Positions 1 to 10,904 of a DNA stretch of 21,448 bases are shown here, in pieces. The notes beneath the pieces are model-generated. The model saw nothing but the letters and a program-made list of their open reading frames with translations. It had not been told where the DNA came from and did not search any database. Source of the DNA: Plakobranchus ocellatus (taxonomy: Eukaryota > Mollusca > Gastropoda > Plakobranchidae); assembly GCA_019648995.1 (NCBI GenBank), contig BLXT01004584.1:861088-882535 (forward strand). The letters run 5' to 3'. Every line of letters begins with the position of its first letter. Position 1 is the stretch's first letter. A program made the position numbers and the translations under genes.

Positions 1-3000
1 CCTCCATTATAATTACTATAATAAGGGTTCTTTTTTTTTAATTTTAGCCTTTAGAGACGTTATTTCTTTAAAATGGCAGACAGTTTAGAATGTAGGCTTT
101 CTGAGTAGTCAGGAAACAGACAAGAATAAATTTGTGCAAAAGCTTGAGCTAGACTCTCTTTGCTACAGAAAGTTTCCATTGCTGAAAAAAGATCATTGCT
201 TTGATATTTAACCCAAGATCCGCGCCATGCCGGTATATCGGCTTGACTGTGAGGAAAAATGGGGAGGCACAGCGAGCCAGTTTATCGACTTTGACCATCC
301 CACCTGTTAACAGCGGGGAGACGATATACAGGCTTTGTAGATAGACCTGCTTCTAAGACAAAGTTCTCCTTTATGATTCACGTGTCATTCATGTGGATTA
401 CTGTGTAATCTCTGTTATTATCAACCAATGAAATATGAGAAAAATTTTGTGGGTTTTTTCCCTACTGACATAATTGATGTGAAGTAGGGCCCTATTAGGA
501 GGTCAGATGAGGAGAAAGGGGGCGGCGTTTTGCCTTGCCTCATTGTCTTTTTTTATTCTCTGTAGGTGTTTATAACTTTGAACTAGCAGAATAAGTGTAT
601 GTGTGATAGGGTTGGGGGATGCTTTGTGTGTGTTCTTACTGTTAGAATGAGAGCAAGGTTACTGACCCATTCTTGGTAGAAGGTAGGTGTAGAATACTGC
701 CCTTTCCCTTTGCGGTACACATACACATCATGTCAATGACCGGCGACACAAAGGCCAGTAAAATAATACTAGCAAAAGTTATAGGCCTACATGTAATACT
801 GTTGTAAACACAAGGATACTTTATTACTTGAAAACTTAGGAGACGTTTTTACAAGTGACTTGGTACAGTTAGTTCAATAATGCAAGTCAGTGGCCCAGCC
901 TTGGCTTGTTTGAGAATATGAAGGATAACAACTAGGCATTGTGCTGTGGTATACATGTATCGTTTTCTCATCCTAGTATTAGAATTAAAATTCTGCTTAT
1001 GATTTTGCGCTCGTTAGATTTAATTCTAAAATAGATTGAGTAAAAATTGTTACTTAAAGGAAATGCTGCAAAATGCAAGGAAGCTTTTGTGCTTTAGGGA
1101 AAGCCACTTGGCACAGGCCCCGATCTCTTTACACACCCCACCCTTTTTCATATATTTAGTAAATAAAATTGTTCTTTTGGAAAAAAAATGAAAAGATAAA
1201 GCAATGAACTATTTAGCATTCAAAAAGTGTATGGTTTTAATAGTTTTTAATTACTAGCAGCGTCATGGATAAGTAGTTTCAGTGCAAATGACAAATCGCC
1301 CGAACCCTCTCTGCCACACTCCATTTTTTACACTGAGCAAACTTCGCCAGCTTAGCACTTGGGCTCTAGCTAAAGCTGTCTCCGAATGTACACCAGGAGG
1401 GTTAACTTGAAATGGTGCATCACTAAAGACTCCCTTAATAGATCTCTGGAGAACCCCAGTTGTTCCAATGATGCAGACAGAGCATCACAATCTATTTACC
1501 AGTATTTCAAGGTTAGCTCTCTTCATTTTGTGGTCTTTGCTTCCTTCATAAGAGACTATTCAGTCCCCTTGTCACATTTTGCCTAGGAAATAGCACCTGA
1601 AACCTTCAGAAAACCTAAAAAAAATATTCAGTATCGAAAAATTAAAAGATGGTACTTTCTAGCAGCATATAAAATTAAAGCAACAAAAATTACAAAAGGC
1701 GTGCATGAGATCTGAAAATTGATGTGCAATCAAAAGAACAGGAAAAACAATTATTAGGGTAGGCCTAGATGGAGATTCAGCATAGCCTAGACTCTAAATT
1801 TAGATCTAGATTCTAAATTCGATCTTCAGAGACTGTTCCATTGGAATTATAGATCAAAATCCAATTTTGATCCTGAATCTAGAATCCCAAGTATTTTATT
1901 GCAACCTAGAGTCTAGATGTAGATCATCCAGATCCTGGTGGGCTTAGGTCTAGACCTGGGCCTAGTCCTGATAAACTTTTTAAAACTGTGTTGATTTTGT
2001 TGGATCAAGAATCAAACCTAGATCTACGTTTATTAGGATCCATATGAGCCTAAATTTGGCAAGTCTTTCCCAAAATTTTGTTCAGGATTCTGATTATAAA
2101 ATTAAAAATATATCGCCCGATACCGAAATTTAGAAAAAGAAGGCACTTTCATGAAATTGTTGGTCCACGCTGAGATTATGATTATTAATCAGCTAGCAAA
2201 ATTAAAATACTGTTCTAGGTATTTATTTAGATCTAGAATCAGTATCTCTACAGCCAAAGTTTATTTCAAGCTTTCCGTTCCATTATTGCTATATAGGGGG
2301 AGCAATCTAGTCTCAAACCCAAAAATTGTTATCCAGCTCTGACTGAATTGTCTCTCCTTTATTCTATTGTGTACTCTCTGGCTCCCCCTGATCGCTGCAC
2401 ACACAACCTAATCATTGGGCGTATGGGTGCATTCTCTGCAAGTCCATCACAGAAGGATTGTTTGATGTTTACCGAAGAAGAGTGATTGATGTTGATAAAA
2501 AAAGAAAACTTGATTTGTTGTTCCATGTTCAAATTTGAATATATGCACTTATTTTTAAACAACTTTTTAATTTTATTAGATAATGTGTTAACAATAGGGT
2601 TTTTAACTGTTTATTGTTAGTTGTCTGATGTATTAATAAGTTTAGTAGTTTTGAGAATCTAAAGGTAGGGTATATTGTAATAGTTTTAAGTTTTAGATTT
2701 ATTTTGTATTGAGTATGGAAGTGATGTTATCATTGGGTCTTTTCTGGTTCATTCAGCATGCATCTTTCTCAGAGACAACTTACAAGACAAATTTTTATCC
2801 TGACAAGTGTACTTTGCTTTTTTTTTTGGTATTGTTCCCTAAAAGTATTTTAGAAGTGTCAAAAGAGATGTAGTCAGTTCTTGAAAAACTACAAGAGCAA
2901 TTAAAGTTGTATTTCAATTAAAACTATTTTTTTTCTTTTAATATTTTAATTTTATATATACTATAATATATTTATTTTTTCTCTTAGAAGTCTAGATTTT

Positions 3001-4599
3001 AAACAACTTGCTCATGAGGATGAGTCGGTTATGCCTCTATATAAGACACAGTCTAAAAAGTACATTTAATTTAGACAGGGCATCTGATTGGTGCTGGCTG
3101 TACTGGACTAAATCGCAGTATGGGTTATGAGTGCACCAGTGCTTTAGCGCTACGTGTATTTTGCTGATCTTAATTTACATATTGTAGAGATATTTATAAG
3201 AATTTCACTTTTTTCTTGACTTATATTACTTTATGAAATAGTGTATTTCCATTTCTATTATTGACGATAAGAGATAATTATGGCTGGTAAAGGAGTATCA
3301 AGGGCTATAAGTTTAAAAAGTTGGGTTAGTTAGGGCACCATGAGTTACTTTCAGGGTATACATTCCACTTTTCTGCTTTGTTCTATTATTAATCAGTCGT
3401 GGACTTAGGTTTCATTTTCCTTTTTAAACTTAAAGGGTACTTTTATTTTAATTTGCATGCAGATTCACCTTTTTCTTTCTGCTTTGAGCCTGACATGGAA
3501 GCTTACAAAAAGTAGTGTTGTGCTTTATTTTAGCGAATAGACATGTTATTGTTAATATAATGCTCTCTTAGTGACTTGTCTAGTGTGTGTATTTTCATTC
3601 TCTTGTGTGTGCAAACTGCTATTTTTTTTTTTTTTTTGTTTCATCACTTATAAATCTTTTATATATCTCTCTTTATTGTTTACATCTTTTTGTTATCCAT
3701 TTTGGTTTCAGCAGGCTCTAGGTGACTTGGCATGATATTCACTATCAGTATCAATGTAAATGGTTTAAATTAATCAGACATGTGCATTAATCTGTACTTT
3801 GATATTTTCCCTCAGCATGGAGAATGCTGGTCTGTTTAGGTTTTTACTATGTTCTGAAAATGATTTCATTTAGTTTTGTCTTTACATGAAATATGTTTTG
3901 AAAAAGGATTTATTTTGTTTGGGTTTTAGTCGGGTTGTATGTTTTTTTTTTTCTATATTGTGGGTTTTATTTAGGTTGTTTAAGTTCGAAGCCACTAGTT
4001 GTTTTCTTTGTGGACATCAGTTTACCTATGCAGAATAGTTTAGTTTTCTTAATAAAGTGTCTCTCTTTTATTTTTGTATACCCCGCACCTGTGTTGAGTT
4101 TAGTGTGTGGTGTCGTGGTTTGTCACACAGTGATTGCGGTATCAGAGTTGTGCTAGTATGACGTGTTCTAGGTAATAAGGGTTCAATAAGTAGTAGTGAA
4201 AAATAGGTGGTGGAAGTTTTTACATAGGCCTAACTTTAATTATCATGGCGATTTTTTTATAATTACATTTAAATTTAAATTGCAGAGAATTACTGCAAAA
4301 GCTAGAGCAAACCTGAGAGTCCAAAGTTTAGATATATGTGCACTTAGATACAAACTGTTCATCCAATATTTTTTAGCAAAACTTTTCATATTATCACTGT
4401 ACGCTCAGATTATTGCAATTCTTATTAGTAGGAAAATTCATAGGCCTATTTTAGATCTAGACCTGGATAGCGGAAATTTATTTCAACCTTATGTTCTGTA
4501 TCACAATAGTGAAATTTAGTCAGTGGTATTTTTTATATAGGCCTACATATACATTATATCACAGTGATATAGGACAGGTGAATGCAGCAAAATAAGGAT
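1..4599. other. AT-rich non-coding stretch without a recognised gene
   Basis: No gene is supported in this interval. The DNA is AT-rich with T runs (for example near 3625-3638 and 3943-3951) and many stop codons in all frames. Weak coding-like pieces are a 27-codon ATG frame at 227-310, a frame at 1386-1509 ending near a weak donor, and an open segment without ATG at 2392-2538. TAGGCCTA occurs at 782, 1760, 4225, 4441 and 4538, and AGATCT words cluster at 1800-2240. It reads as intron or intergenic DNA. Confidence 0.6.
1852..1872. repeat. Short perfect hairpin GATCAAAAT-CCA-ATTTTGATC
   Basis: Two 9-bp perfect inverted arms are separated by CCA. The flanks (GATTCTAAATTC near 1810 and GAATCTAGAATCC near 1875) extend the symmetry imperfectly, suggesting a decayed longer inverted repeat within the TAGATCTAG-rich zone. 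Confidence 0.75.
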
Positions 4600-4607
4600 C
4601 TTGAAAT

Positions 4608-4860
4608 CGGATCTTGATTACGAGCTTTCTCCACTTAAGCTTAACTTCCAATCCTAGGTGTTCTGTCTTCTTTTTTTTTGTGATCTCTTCTCCTTTTTTC
4701 TGATACCAAGCCTTTGTTCATTTCATTTTTCTTGAGTCTTAAAAACGATATCTTGATAGCGAACTTTCACTGCCTCTGCTTCTTCCATTCCAAGGTGTTC
4801 TGTCTTTTGGGGCAACCTGTTCTCGTTTTTCCAGGGATTTTTCTGTAGACCTAAAAATTT
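4608..4860 (+). repeat. Diverged tandem duplication, about 138-bp unit
   Basis: ATCTTGAT at 4611 recurs at 4750, and AGGTGTTCTGTCTT at 4656-4669 recurs exactly at 4793-4806. Offsets are 139 and 137 bp. The downstream pyrimidine-rich parts also align (TGATCTCTTCTCC with CCTGTTCTCG). On the minus strand both copies share the reading KTEHLG, but neither gives a convincing gene. Two copies are visible. Confidence 0.7.
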
Positions 4861-5643
4861 GTGCGTCTTTTCATATCCAAAGTATTTCATCTCTCCTGTT
4901 TGAATTTTGTTCAGGAGATGATTCAAACTTATCTTTGTTTTTATACTATAGACTTAAGCCCCACTATTTTTAAAATTATACTGTATGTAAGGATTTCTTT
5001 CAAATTACGCAAAAAATCAATCTTTAACTGCCGAAACTGTCTCAAAGTCAAGACCTCGACTTCCAGACTTCAGGGTCCTGCTCAGACAAGATAAATTGAA
5101 TTGAGGTTGCGTCACATAACTGTTACTTCATTTGGTTTACTTTTGCTCTGAGTGAAGGACATGACATTGAGTGCCATCTTGAGTTCCTGGGGCATAAATA
5201 CTGAATGAATCATAGCAGCAGCTAGATTAATCTTTATTATAATTTTTAATTAATTATTGCAGGTCCAATGCCCGTCAAAATTGTAGAATGCAAACTCCAT
5301 TCGCAGCTGACATTTGACATGAAATGATTCTCAGTAAAAAATTAAACCTTATTAAGGCTGCGATATACGAAGCACCTTCGTTTGGTTTATGTTTTTGTTC
5401 TGGGATTTTCACTTCATTTGCGAAAGAATGTCAGCTTTTTGCCTGGCTACAAAAGCAGTGATCATTCAATCATAGTCAAGAAATAAATTGGAATAAGACT
5501 ACATTTCAAGATGCTAATTCTCTGGTTTCCAATTTGGTTCATGAATCTTCATATTTTTTTAAAAGCATTCTTTGCATTTTGTTTACTGCATGTATACCCA
5601 TGTTAGGTAGATTATGGTCCTGTTCAGGCTTAGAGAAATCTGC

Positions 5644-6037
5644 TTAACCCTATGCTGTTGGGTAATTTTGTTACCCCAAGGCTTTTTTTTTTTTTTTATA
5701 CTTAAAATGGGAATTTTTCTTTCAGCTTTTAAGTATTCCTCAAAAATTAAATTTGAAATATGACTACATAATAATGATTGATAGAACATCAATATTGAAC
5801 TGACCTGAGGCCATTTCCAAAATCCTCCATTATTTTTTATAATGTAAAGCATGGATTGATTTTGTTATTCCCGACGTACAGAAAGGTATTTAGCGATTTT
5901 TTTACTATACGGTATGGGGGCATGCAGTTACCACACACGTACGGATAAGACTATTTTTGCTATTAAAATGTGGTGGCACTCATTTTATCCCTGACGTACG
6001 GATACGATATTAAAACACCTTGTACGGATAGGGTTAA
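5644..6037. mobile_element. Putative piggyBac-type MITE with TTAA target-site duplication
   Basis: The left edge reads TTAACCCTATGCTG (TTAA at 5644-5647) and the right edge CGGATAGGGTTAA (TTAA at 6034-6037). The 386-bp insert therefore starts CCCTAT and ends ATAGGG, a short terminal inverted repeat, between identical TTAA tetramers. TTAA duplication and CCC-starting termini are the hallmarks of piggyBac elements. Next to the left end is a subterminal inverted repeat, TTGGGTAA/TTACCCCAA, around TTTTG. The right part carries four copies of a TACGGATA-like word. No transposase frame is present, so it would be non-autonomous and mobilised in trans. The terminal repeat is short and the interior AT-rich, so chance pairing of TTAACCC and GGGTTAA is possible. 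Confidence 0.6.
5868..6030 (+). repeat. Subterminal CGTACGGATA repeats inside the putative MITE
   Basis: Four related words occur in the same orientation: CCCGACGTACAGAAAG near 5872, ACACGTACGGATAAG near 5935, CCCTGACGTACGGATACG near 5989 and TTGTACGGATAGGG at 6020-6033. The last overlaps the right terminus. Repeated subterminal words of this kind serve as transposase sites in some DNA transposons, and that role is inferred here. CGTACG is itself palindromic. Confidence 0.65.
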
Positions 6038-7014
6038 TGTTATTAGACATTCCTCGATATGCTGAAAAATATAACTTTTTAAAATCAGAAAAGATTTCTT
6101 GTTTTTTATTTACTAAACATGACACTAAAAATAGGTAGATTATGTTCTTTATAAATTTAGGTTGTGCATAGCATGGTTTAGGAAAATGTCTTTTCCTTTC
6201 CCATTCATTTGAACAAGCAAACATGCTTGTATATATATATAAATTAAAGACTAGCAGTAGCAATATAAGGTAGGGGCTTTTAAAACAAAATCATGTAAAT
6301 CTAGCCTAGATTTAAAGTTACTTTGATGTGATTCCATTATTCATATTCAAGTATTGAATTCTATAACATTTGTATAGTATTCAAAAAGTTTTCAAACTAG
6401 AGACACTTTCACTACTATCAGACTTTCATTGTTTCTTATTAAGTTCATTCCTGCATAACTGAATGACTTTCTTCAGAGCGTTAAAGTAGGCCTAAAAACT
6501 CATTTATGTCTATAAAAAAATACATCTACGCAGCAAATATAGCTGTCCTTAAACTTATTACTGACGCAAACAGTAAGCCCACAACCCTCTCTGCATAAGT
6601 ATCGAAAGAAAATTAGAGGACTGAAAACAAAAAAATAAGCCCACTTTGGCCAACATAGGGGAAAATTGCTCTTCACACTTATACACCAGACAGATTTCTA
6701 TGACACTGAAAAGGGTTTAAAAAAAAATAATTTGTCAGCTGTACGACGAAGAATAGTTCATGCTCTCAAAACAGTTTATCTGCATTGAGAATCAAGGATG
6801 TACTATTATCAATCTTAGAATAAACACTTGAATGATTCTGAATTCCTTGCCCTACAGTTTACAAACAAGACTGAAAGTTAGCCCTGGTATAAAGGGCTGT
6901 TCAAGTACATGTATAATCTTACACCTTTTTTGGGACTTTTTGACACCCCCCACCCACCCCTCCCGAAATGTTACATTGTTGATTTGTCATAATCTTAATA
7001 ATAGTTAAAATGAT

Positions 7015-7030
7015 AACAACAACAACAATG

Positions 7031-7066
<36 letters not shown>

Positions 7067-7116
7067 GAAATATTACTATTACTACTACTACTAATTATAA
7101 TGATAATTATAATAAT
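7015..7116. repeat. Compound trinucleotide microsatellite (AAC, ATA, ACT)
   Basis: An (AAC) run at 7015-7028 leads into an uninterrupted 35-bp (ATA) tract at 7031-7065, followed by TTACTATTACTACTACTACTA and degraded AT repeats. Read on the minus strand it gives a poly-Ile/Ser frame that is not a protein. Confidence 0.95.
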
Positions 7117-7982
7117 AAAAATCGCCAATGGCTTGTCAATTTATTAAGCCTTAACTGTAGTTTAAGAATTGTCTTTTTCATAATGTTGAATGTCCATATA
7201 TGGTATAAAGAAATTTTGCATGCATACATGTTCGTTGTTCTTGCCGGTTGGGCAAGGCTACCCTCACAAAAACTTATCTTCTATACTAGGCTTTAGCGCA
7301 CATATATATATGCTGTGTGTACACTCTTCTTGAGTTGCAGATTAGAAAGCAGCGGAGAGAAGCGGAAAGTTTTAGGGAGTGTAGAATGCATACTGTCTGT
7401 TGCTACATAACCGTTATTATTTAATTATTTTTCTTTAACATGCATATTCCAGTGTCAGTGGTTGTGAAAGTAAGCACTGGTACCCTGTGACTGGCTTTCT
7501 TTAGGATTTGAACCTGACATTTTATTAAGACTCTCTCAAGGAATAGCGGACATCCTGACACACATTAGTTGCTTTTTGAAACAAATGTCAATAATCAGTA
7601 ACAGAAGAATAGATTTTGTTGGATTTCAAGTGCCTGGAGCTCTCAGTAATCATTGAGTATGCAATTTGGTAAATATCTGGATGTCGAAAGAATTACAAAA
7701 AAATTCTAAAGAAGTGACATATTGTCGCAATCTCAAACAAATTAGGCTCACAACTTTGTGACAAGATGAACATTCAACATTAGATTATCTTGTGGAATAA
7801 AAGAGAGCTATAAATGAATCACTGTTGTTGAGCGTATTTCTTTTTATGGGTGTAACGGTCAAACTGTTTTTGTGGACCACTCATGATGATAATAATTATA
7901 ATAAAATGACAATTATATCATGCAAATCCATAGCACAATCACTGCTTCATGCACTTTACATACCTATTCATGAAAACCATTC

Positions 7983-8002
7983 ATATGCACATATGTGCAT
8001 AT
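7983..8002. repeat. Perfect 20-bp palindrome ATATGCACATATGTGCATAT
   Basis: The sequence is identical to its own reverse complement over all 20 bases, with no spacer. It nests the NdeI-like word CATATG and a GCACATATGTGC core. A dimeric-protein site, cruciform or chance in AT-rich DNA are all possible. Confidence 0.9.
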
Positions 8003-8287
8003 TATGCAATGCTACATTTATACAAAGTAATTAAGTAAATCATTCAAACTGGAAAAAATGGAAAATCAATATTCGAATATAATTTTAGGGGATAAAATGG
8101 ACCGATTCAGTTTTTTGATTGTACAACTGTATGTTAAGAATTGTTACCTATACCCTTTTGTGTTAATTTTCATGTTGCCATTTTTTCCTTTTTATTTTTT
8201 TCCCCTCACAAAAGTGTATTATTACATTGGTTCAAGACTCTCCCCCCCCCCTGCTCCAAAGTGTAAGATTATATTTGAACGTCCCCT

Positions 8288-8350
8288 AAGTTATTGCATT
8301 TTTGCTAATTCTTTGTATTAGTGATACAAAGAATTAAAATGCAATGATTT
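8288..8350 (+). ncRNA. MicroRNA-like foldback hairpin (unassigned)
   Basis: The left arm, 8293-8318, is ATTGCATTTT-TGCT-AATTCTTTGTAT. The right arm, 8324-8345, is ATACAAAGAATT then AAAATGCAAT. The 22 bases of the right arm pair perfectly with the left arm, except for a four-base TGCT bulge on the left. The loop is TAGTG. Further A-T and G-U pairs extend the stem to 8288 and 8350, giving about 63 nt in all. Size and shape resemble an animal pre-miRNA or a young foldback element. The loop is short, no conserved miRNA seed is recognised, and expression cannot be seen from sequence. The minus-strand transcript would fold equally well. Confidence 0.35.
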
Positions 8351-9292
8351 TCATGGAATGATTGCAGAGTTTTTGTTTTTTTCTTTTCTTTTAAAAATGG
8401 AAATCTTAAAAAAAAAATACTTCTCAGATTAATTAAGTTCCTTAACTGCTCTTAGTGCCAACCGTGAATGTGGTTTTAGCAATATATTGAAACCTTTGAA
8501 ACATCGTTTTTTGCAAAAAGTTATCCTTGTTCTATGTCCACAGCGGTGAATGAATTCAAAGTAATGACCATGTCTTTTAAAAAATAAAGTTAAACTCAAT
8601 CTCAATCTCTTTAGAAAAGAACAATAGATTTTACAATACCACTGCATCATACATCCTATATAAAAAAAAAAAATTACATTGAAGATAATTTACAAATTTG
8701 TAATGTGTTTTTTGGTTACACCTCAGCATTATTTTATATTATTAGTATTACCGTATAGGCCTCTATTTATAAAAACATCTATAAAGCAATTTATGAATTC
8801 ATCATATTTCAATTTTTGTTAGTGTTTAGCTTCTTTTATATAATGCTTCATAAGCCTGTATTTAAAAGTTTTAAAAGTCTTCATAAGTTTAAATTTTAAT
8901 CCCATCACACTCCTATGTCCTTTGCAATCATCTTTCAAGATGTAAAGCTGAAGTGTTGGCTAAACTCTGATATCAATCGCCATGGAAAGGTTTAACTTTG
9001 CATACCTTGGCGAATTGAATGTTATCGGTATAAAGTTTTTTTTTTGTTTTTGTTTTTCATTCAATGAAGGCAAAATCTAAAGAACCACTGAGTAAGATTT
9101 GCTATTCGTTTCCTGTTAAAATGCTTAAATGGCAAGGTGCTCAAAAATTTCAAAATACTAAAAGTACCTTAAATTTGCTAAAAATGTAGGAAAAACATCT
9201 AAAATATTTATATTTTTCAAAAAAGCTTCTTAAAAGATAGTCTGAGCCCTTATTCTGTGTCAGTTGGTGTCATTACAAACATACCTCTGAAA

Positions 9293-10778
9293 TGTCTGTT
9301 GTGACGCCAAGAATGAGCCCATGATCACAATTACATGAGCTTAAACTTTACAACACTTATTTTTTAACGTTTGGTAACTTAAGTAAATCTCAAATAACCT
9401 TGAACTGTCTATAGAGAAGCTTACTTGGGTCAGATACCGGGATCCATTTGGCGTCACATGTCACAACAGACATTTCCAGTACACAAATCTTTTTATTCAC
9501 CAAAGCAGATCAATAGATTCATTAAAGGTGTGTATTTTTTAACAAATTACAGATAGAAAAAGATTGAAACAAAAGGAAATGAATAGGGGCAAACTTTTTT
9601 TCAAAATTGGGTGGAAACAGGTGTCTGTCGTGACACTGATTGTGTGACACATGCAATCAACTGGAGACAAAATATTTTACGTAAAAAGAAAAAAATTCAG
9701 GCCAAATACTTTAAAAGACTTATCTAACTTATAATTTAATAAAGTATGTAACAGTAATAAACTTTAAAATTGTCAAAAACACATCTTTCTAGAATTGTAG
9801 AAATAAAGTTATTGTCAAGAGAGAAAAACTTATGTTTTTTTTTTTCCTATTTCGTATGTTTAAAAAGTGCCAAAAACAGCATAAAAAAGAATAAACTTGT
9901 TTTTAGAAGCTCAAATTAGTAGTTTAAATTTGAAAGAAGTCTACAGACTATCCTACCATTCAAAATGTGTATGTTTTTACATGAACTGAGGGAATGTCAG
10001 CCCTGTCATCACGCTCCCATGATGTCACAACATACACGTGGTTACTTTCTTTGGTGTTAAGTCTAGTGTTTATAAAATCTAGATCAAGTTGACAAGATAT
10101 AGCTAGTGAAATATGTACCTCAAGAGTGTTTTTAAAAGCAATGCCAACAATTTTTAAAAAAATAATTGCTTTTATAAAGTCTGTCGTGATGCGTGATTAC
10201 CATCAGTTTTGGCATCACGTAAGATAAAACAACAGTTTTATCTTTCTCACACCAAGTTTGCTTTAGATCTATGCTGTCAACGATGTGCAATGGGTAAACA
10301 AAGCAATTAATACACCTAAAAAATGTAAAAATGACCATGATAAGCAGATATCTTAATTAATTTCGGTGTCTGTTGTGGCATCTTCAAATTAAAATGTCTG
10401 TTGTGACACTAGAAATAATGTGTGACGCCAAAGTTGACTATGCCTGCACACACTTCCATTCATTGTTAGAGTGAAACCGGATGTGCTGATTCTGAAAGGA
10501 AATCTTTGGTTTTATGAAAACATGAATCTGTTCTTTGTGAAGCAAAGCAGTTTCCTGTTTAGAAGAGCCGGTGTCTGTCGTGATTTTGTGACACCAAAAA
10601 TTTAGACAGGCCCAGTTCGATTATCATTATGTTTATTCTTTTCATACTTGTTCTCAGAGTAGCATTGGGCGCCTAGTCCTTACATTACCCAAAAAAGTGT
10701 TTGAATGTATTAGAATTATGGTCCTTGTTTGACTAGATCTATGTTCATTGGGTGTGACACCATGCATCACAACAGACA
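9293..10778. repeat. Dispersed array of a two-box motif, TGTCTGTYGTGA + TGTGACRCCAA
   Basis: Box A (TGTCTGTYGTGAC or close variants) occurs on the + strand at 9293, 9622, 10178, 10367, 10395 and 10572, and on the - strand at 9460-9472, 10024-10036 and 10766-10778. Box B (TGTGACRCCAA-like) follows in the same orientation after a variable spacer: about 1 nt at 9460, 8 nt at 9622, 13 nt at 10395 and 3 nt at 10572. At 9293 the boxes are fused. Gaps between neighbours are mostly 154-202 bp, apart from one close pair (28 bp) and one 402-bp gap. Sequence between copies shows no obvious similarity by eye. Variable spacers and mixed strands argue against a coding repeat. Ancient satellite, foldback-element debris or a protein-binding cluster are all possible. 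Confidence 0.7.
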
Positions 10779-10904
10779 CTATATTTTAAATGACTTCTAA
10801 TTCTTTATTGGCTTTGAAAAAACTTTTGACCAAATATAAAAAGAAAAATTGACCTCTTAACTTTATGGAAACATCAGCAACTATGCAAATTTTATTTTAT
10901 TTAG

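Larger units (their letters stand above)
6038..9264. other. AT-rich non-coding stretch with simple repeats
   Basis: No gene is supported. The stretch contains a short TA run near 6230, a C-rich tract near 6944-6963, the ATA/AAC microsatellite, a nine-C run at 8242-8250, A runs near 8409 and 8659, a small hairpin CTTGCC-GGTTG-GGCAAG near 7239-7255, and the palindrome and long hairpin listed separately. A minus-strand open frame at 8429-8650 has no homology that I recognise. Confidence 0.6.

Noticed and set aside
3935-4156. 73-residue hydrophobic + strand frame
   Set aside because: Composed of T-rich codons (F, L, V) from a T-rich region, with no homology or splice context recognised.
4196-4519. 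107-residue + strand frame, the longest in the window
   Set aside because: It starts at a GTG, is K/I/L/F-rich as expected from AT-rich DNA, and includes two copies of the non-coding TAGGCCTA word read as RP(N/I). No family recognised.
6919-7128. Minus-strand frame rich in Ile, Ser and Val
   Set aside because: It is the translation of the ATA/ACT microsatellite.
8429-8650. Arg/His-rich minus-strand frame of 73 residues
   Set aside because: No homology recognised and no splice or promoter context; it could be chance.
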